Under the pieces are notes generated by a model. It worked only from the letters and a program-made list of their open reading frames with translations. It did not search any database and had not been told where the DNA came from. A DNA stretch of 6,172 bases from Pseudomonadota bacterium (GTDB lineage: Bacteria; Pseudomonadota; Gammaproteobacteria; Burkholderiales; Burkholderiaceae_D), in the NCBI GenBank assembly GCA_023389425.1, contig JAEWEK010000018.1, forward strand, positions 1 to 6,172, written 5' to 3'. Within the stretch, counting starts at the first letter, position 1. Every line of letters begins with the position of its first letter. The translations under genes were made by a program, and so were the position numbers. Of the stretch, positions 6,060 through 6,172 are shown piece after piece.

Positions 6060-6172
6060 ATGGGACGGATCGCAAGGACCGCGCTGGCGGCGGGCCTGTT
6101 CGCCGCCGGGCTGGCAACGGCCGTGGTGCAGCTGGGCGCGGCCCCGCCGGTGGCGCCGGCCAGCCCGGACGC
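6060..6172 (+). CDS. Putative exported or membrane-anchored protein, unknown (partial at right edge)
   Basis: Only the first 37 codons are present. They read MGRIARTALAAGLFAAGLAT, then AVVQLGAAPPVAPASPDA: a basic n-region (R3, R6), a hydrophobic core of about 18 residues, then an Ala/Pro-rich segment. This is typical of a signal peptide or N-terminal membrane anchor followed by a flexible linker; no lipobox cysteine is seen. The ATG at 6060 has a strong GGGGAGG site (6049-6055) four bases upstream. An overlapping ATG at 6056 opens another frame that gives an Arg/Gly-rich product without a signal, which looks like a shadow. The gene diverges from the btu operon and lies outside the riboswitch transcript. 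I cannot assign a family from this fragment. Confidence 0.65.
   Translation, partial: MGRIARTALAAGLFAAGLATAVVQLGAAPPVAPASPD

Noticed and set aside
6056..6172. Alternative plus-strand frame from ATG 6056
   Set aside because: It overlaps the ribosome site and gives an Arg/Gly-rich sequence; the frame from 6060 gives a coherent signal peptide.

Overview
The window is GC-rich DNA that looks like a beta-proteobacterial chromosome. I would guess Oxalobacteraceae (Massilia, Duganella or Janthinobacterium-like) from protein flavour and base composition; this is an inference, not a proof. I see no insertion sequence, phage gene, CRISPR array, tRNA or rRNA.

Layout from left to right. At 1-844, on the minus strand, lie dsbA (periplasmic disulfide oxidase with a CPHC active site) and, overlapping its stop codon by four bases, a small single-span membrane protein of unknown function that reaches the left edge. 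Next is a 112-base gap (845-956) with a possible dsbA promoter and a hairpin at the end of the previous operon. At 957-5628, also minus strand, is a compact vitamin B12 uptake operon transcribed right to left: btuB (TonB-dependent outer-membrane receptor), btuC (inner-membrane permease), btuD (ABC ATPase) and btuF (periplasmic binding protein). The btuC/btuD and btuD/btuF junctions are ATGA stop-start overlaps, and btuB and btuC are three bases apart. At 5629-6059 is a 431-base intergenic region holding the expression platform, a complete cobalamin riboswitch aptamer (about 5712-5916, minus strand) and its promoter with a perfect TATAAT box. An AT-rich stretch then probably carries the promoter of a divergent plus-strand gene. 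At 6060-6172 is the start of that gene, encoding a protein with a signal-peptide-like N-terminus.

How the genes work together. Cobalamin is captured at the outer membrane by BtuB using TonB energy, bound by BtuF in the periplasm and pumped inward by BtuC2D2. The riboswitch should shut the operon down when cobalamin is plentiful. A seven-base complementarity between aptamer loop L5 and a hairpin loop just downstream gives a concrete kissing-loop model for this switch. BtuB and BtuF each contain exactly two cysteines, so they are plausible substrates of the adjacent DsbA.

No previously undescribed system is evident. The least understood items are the small membrane protein coupled to dsbA and the truncated divergent secreted protein.
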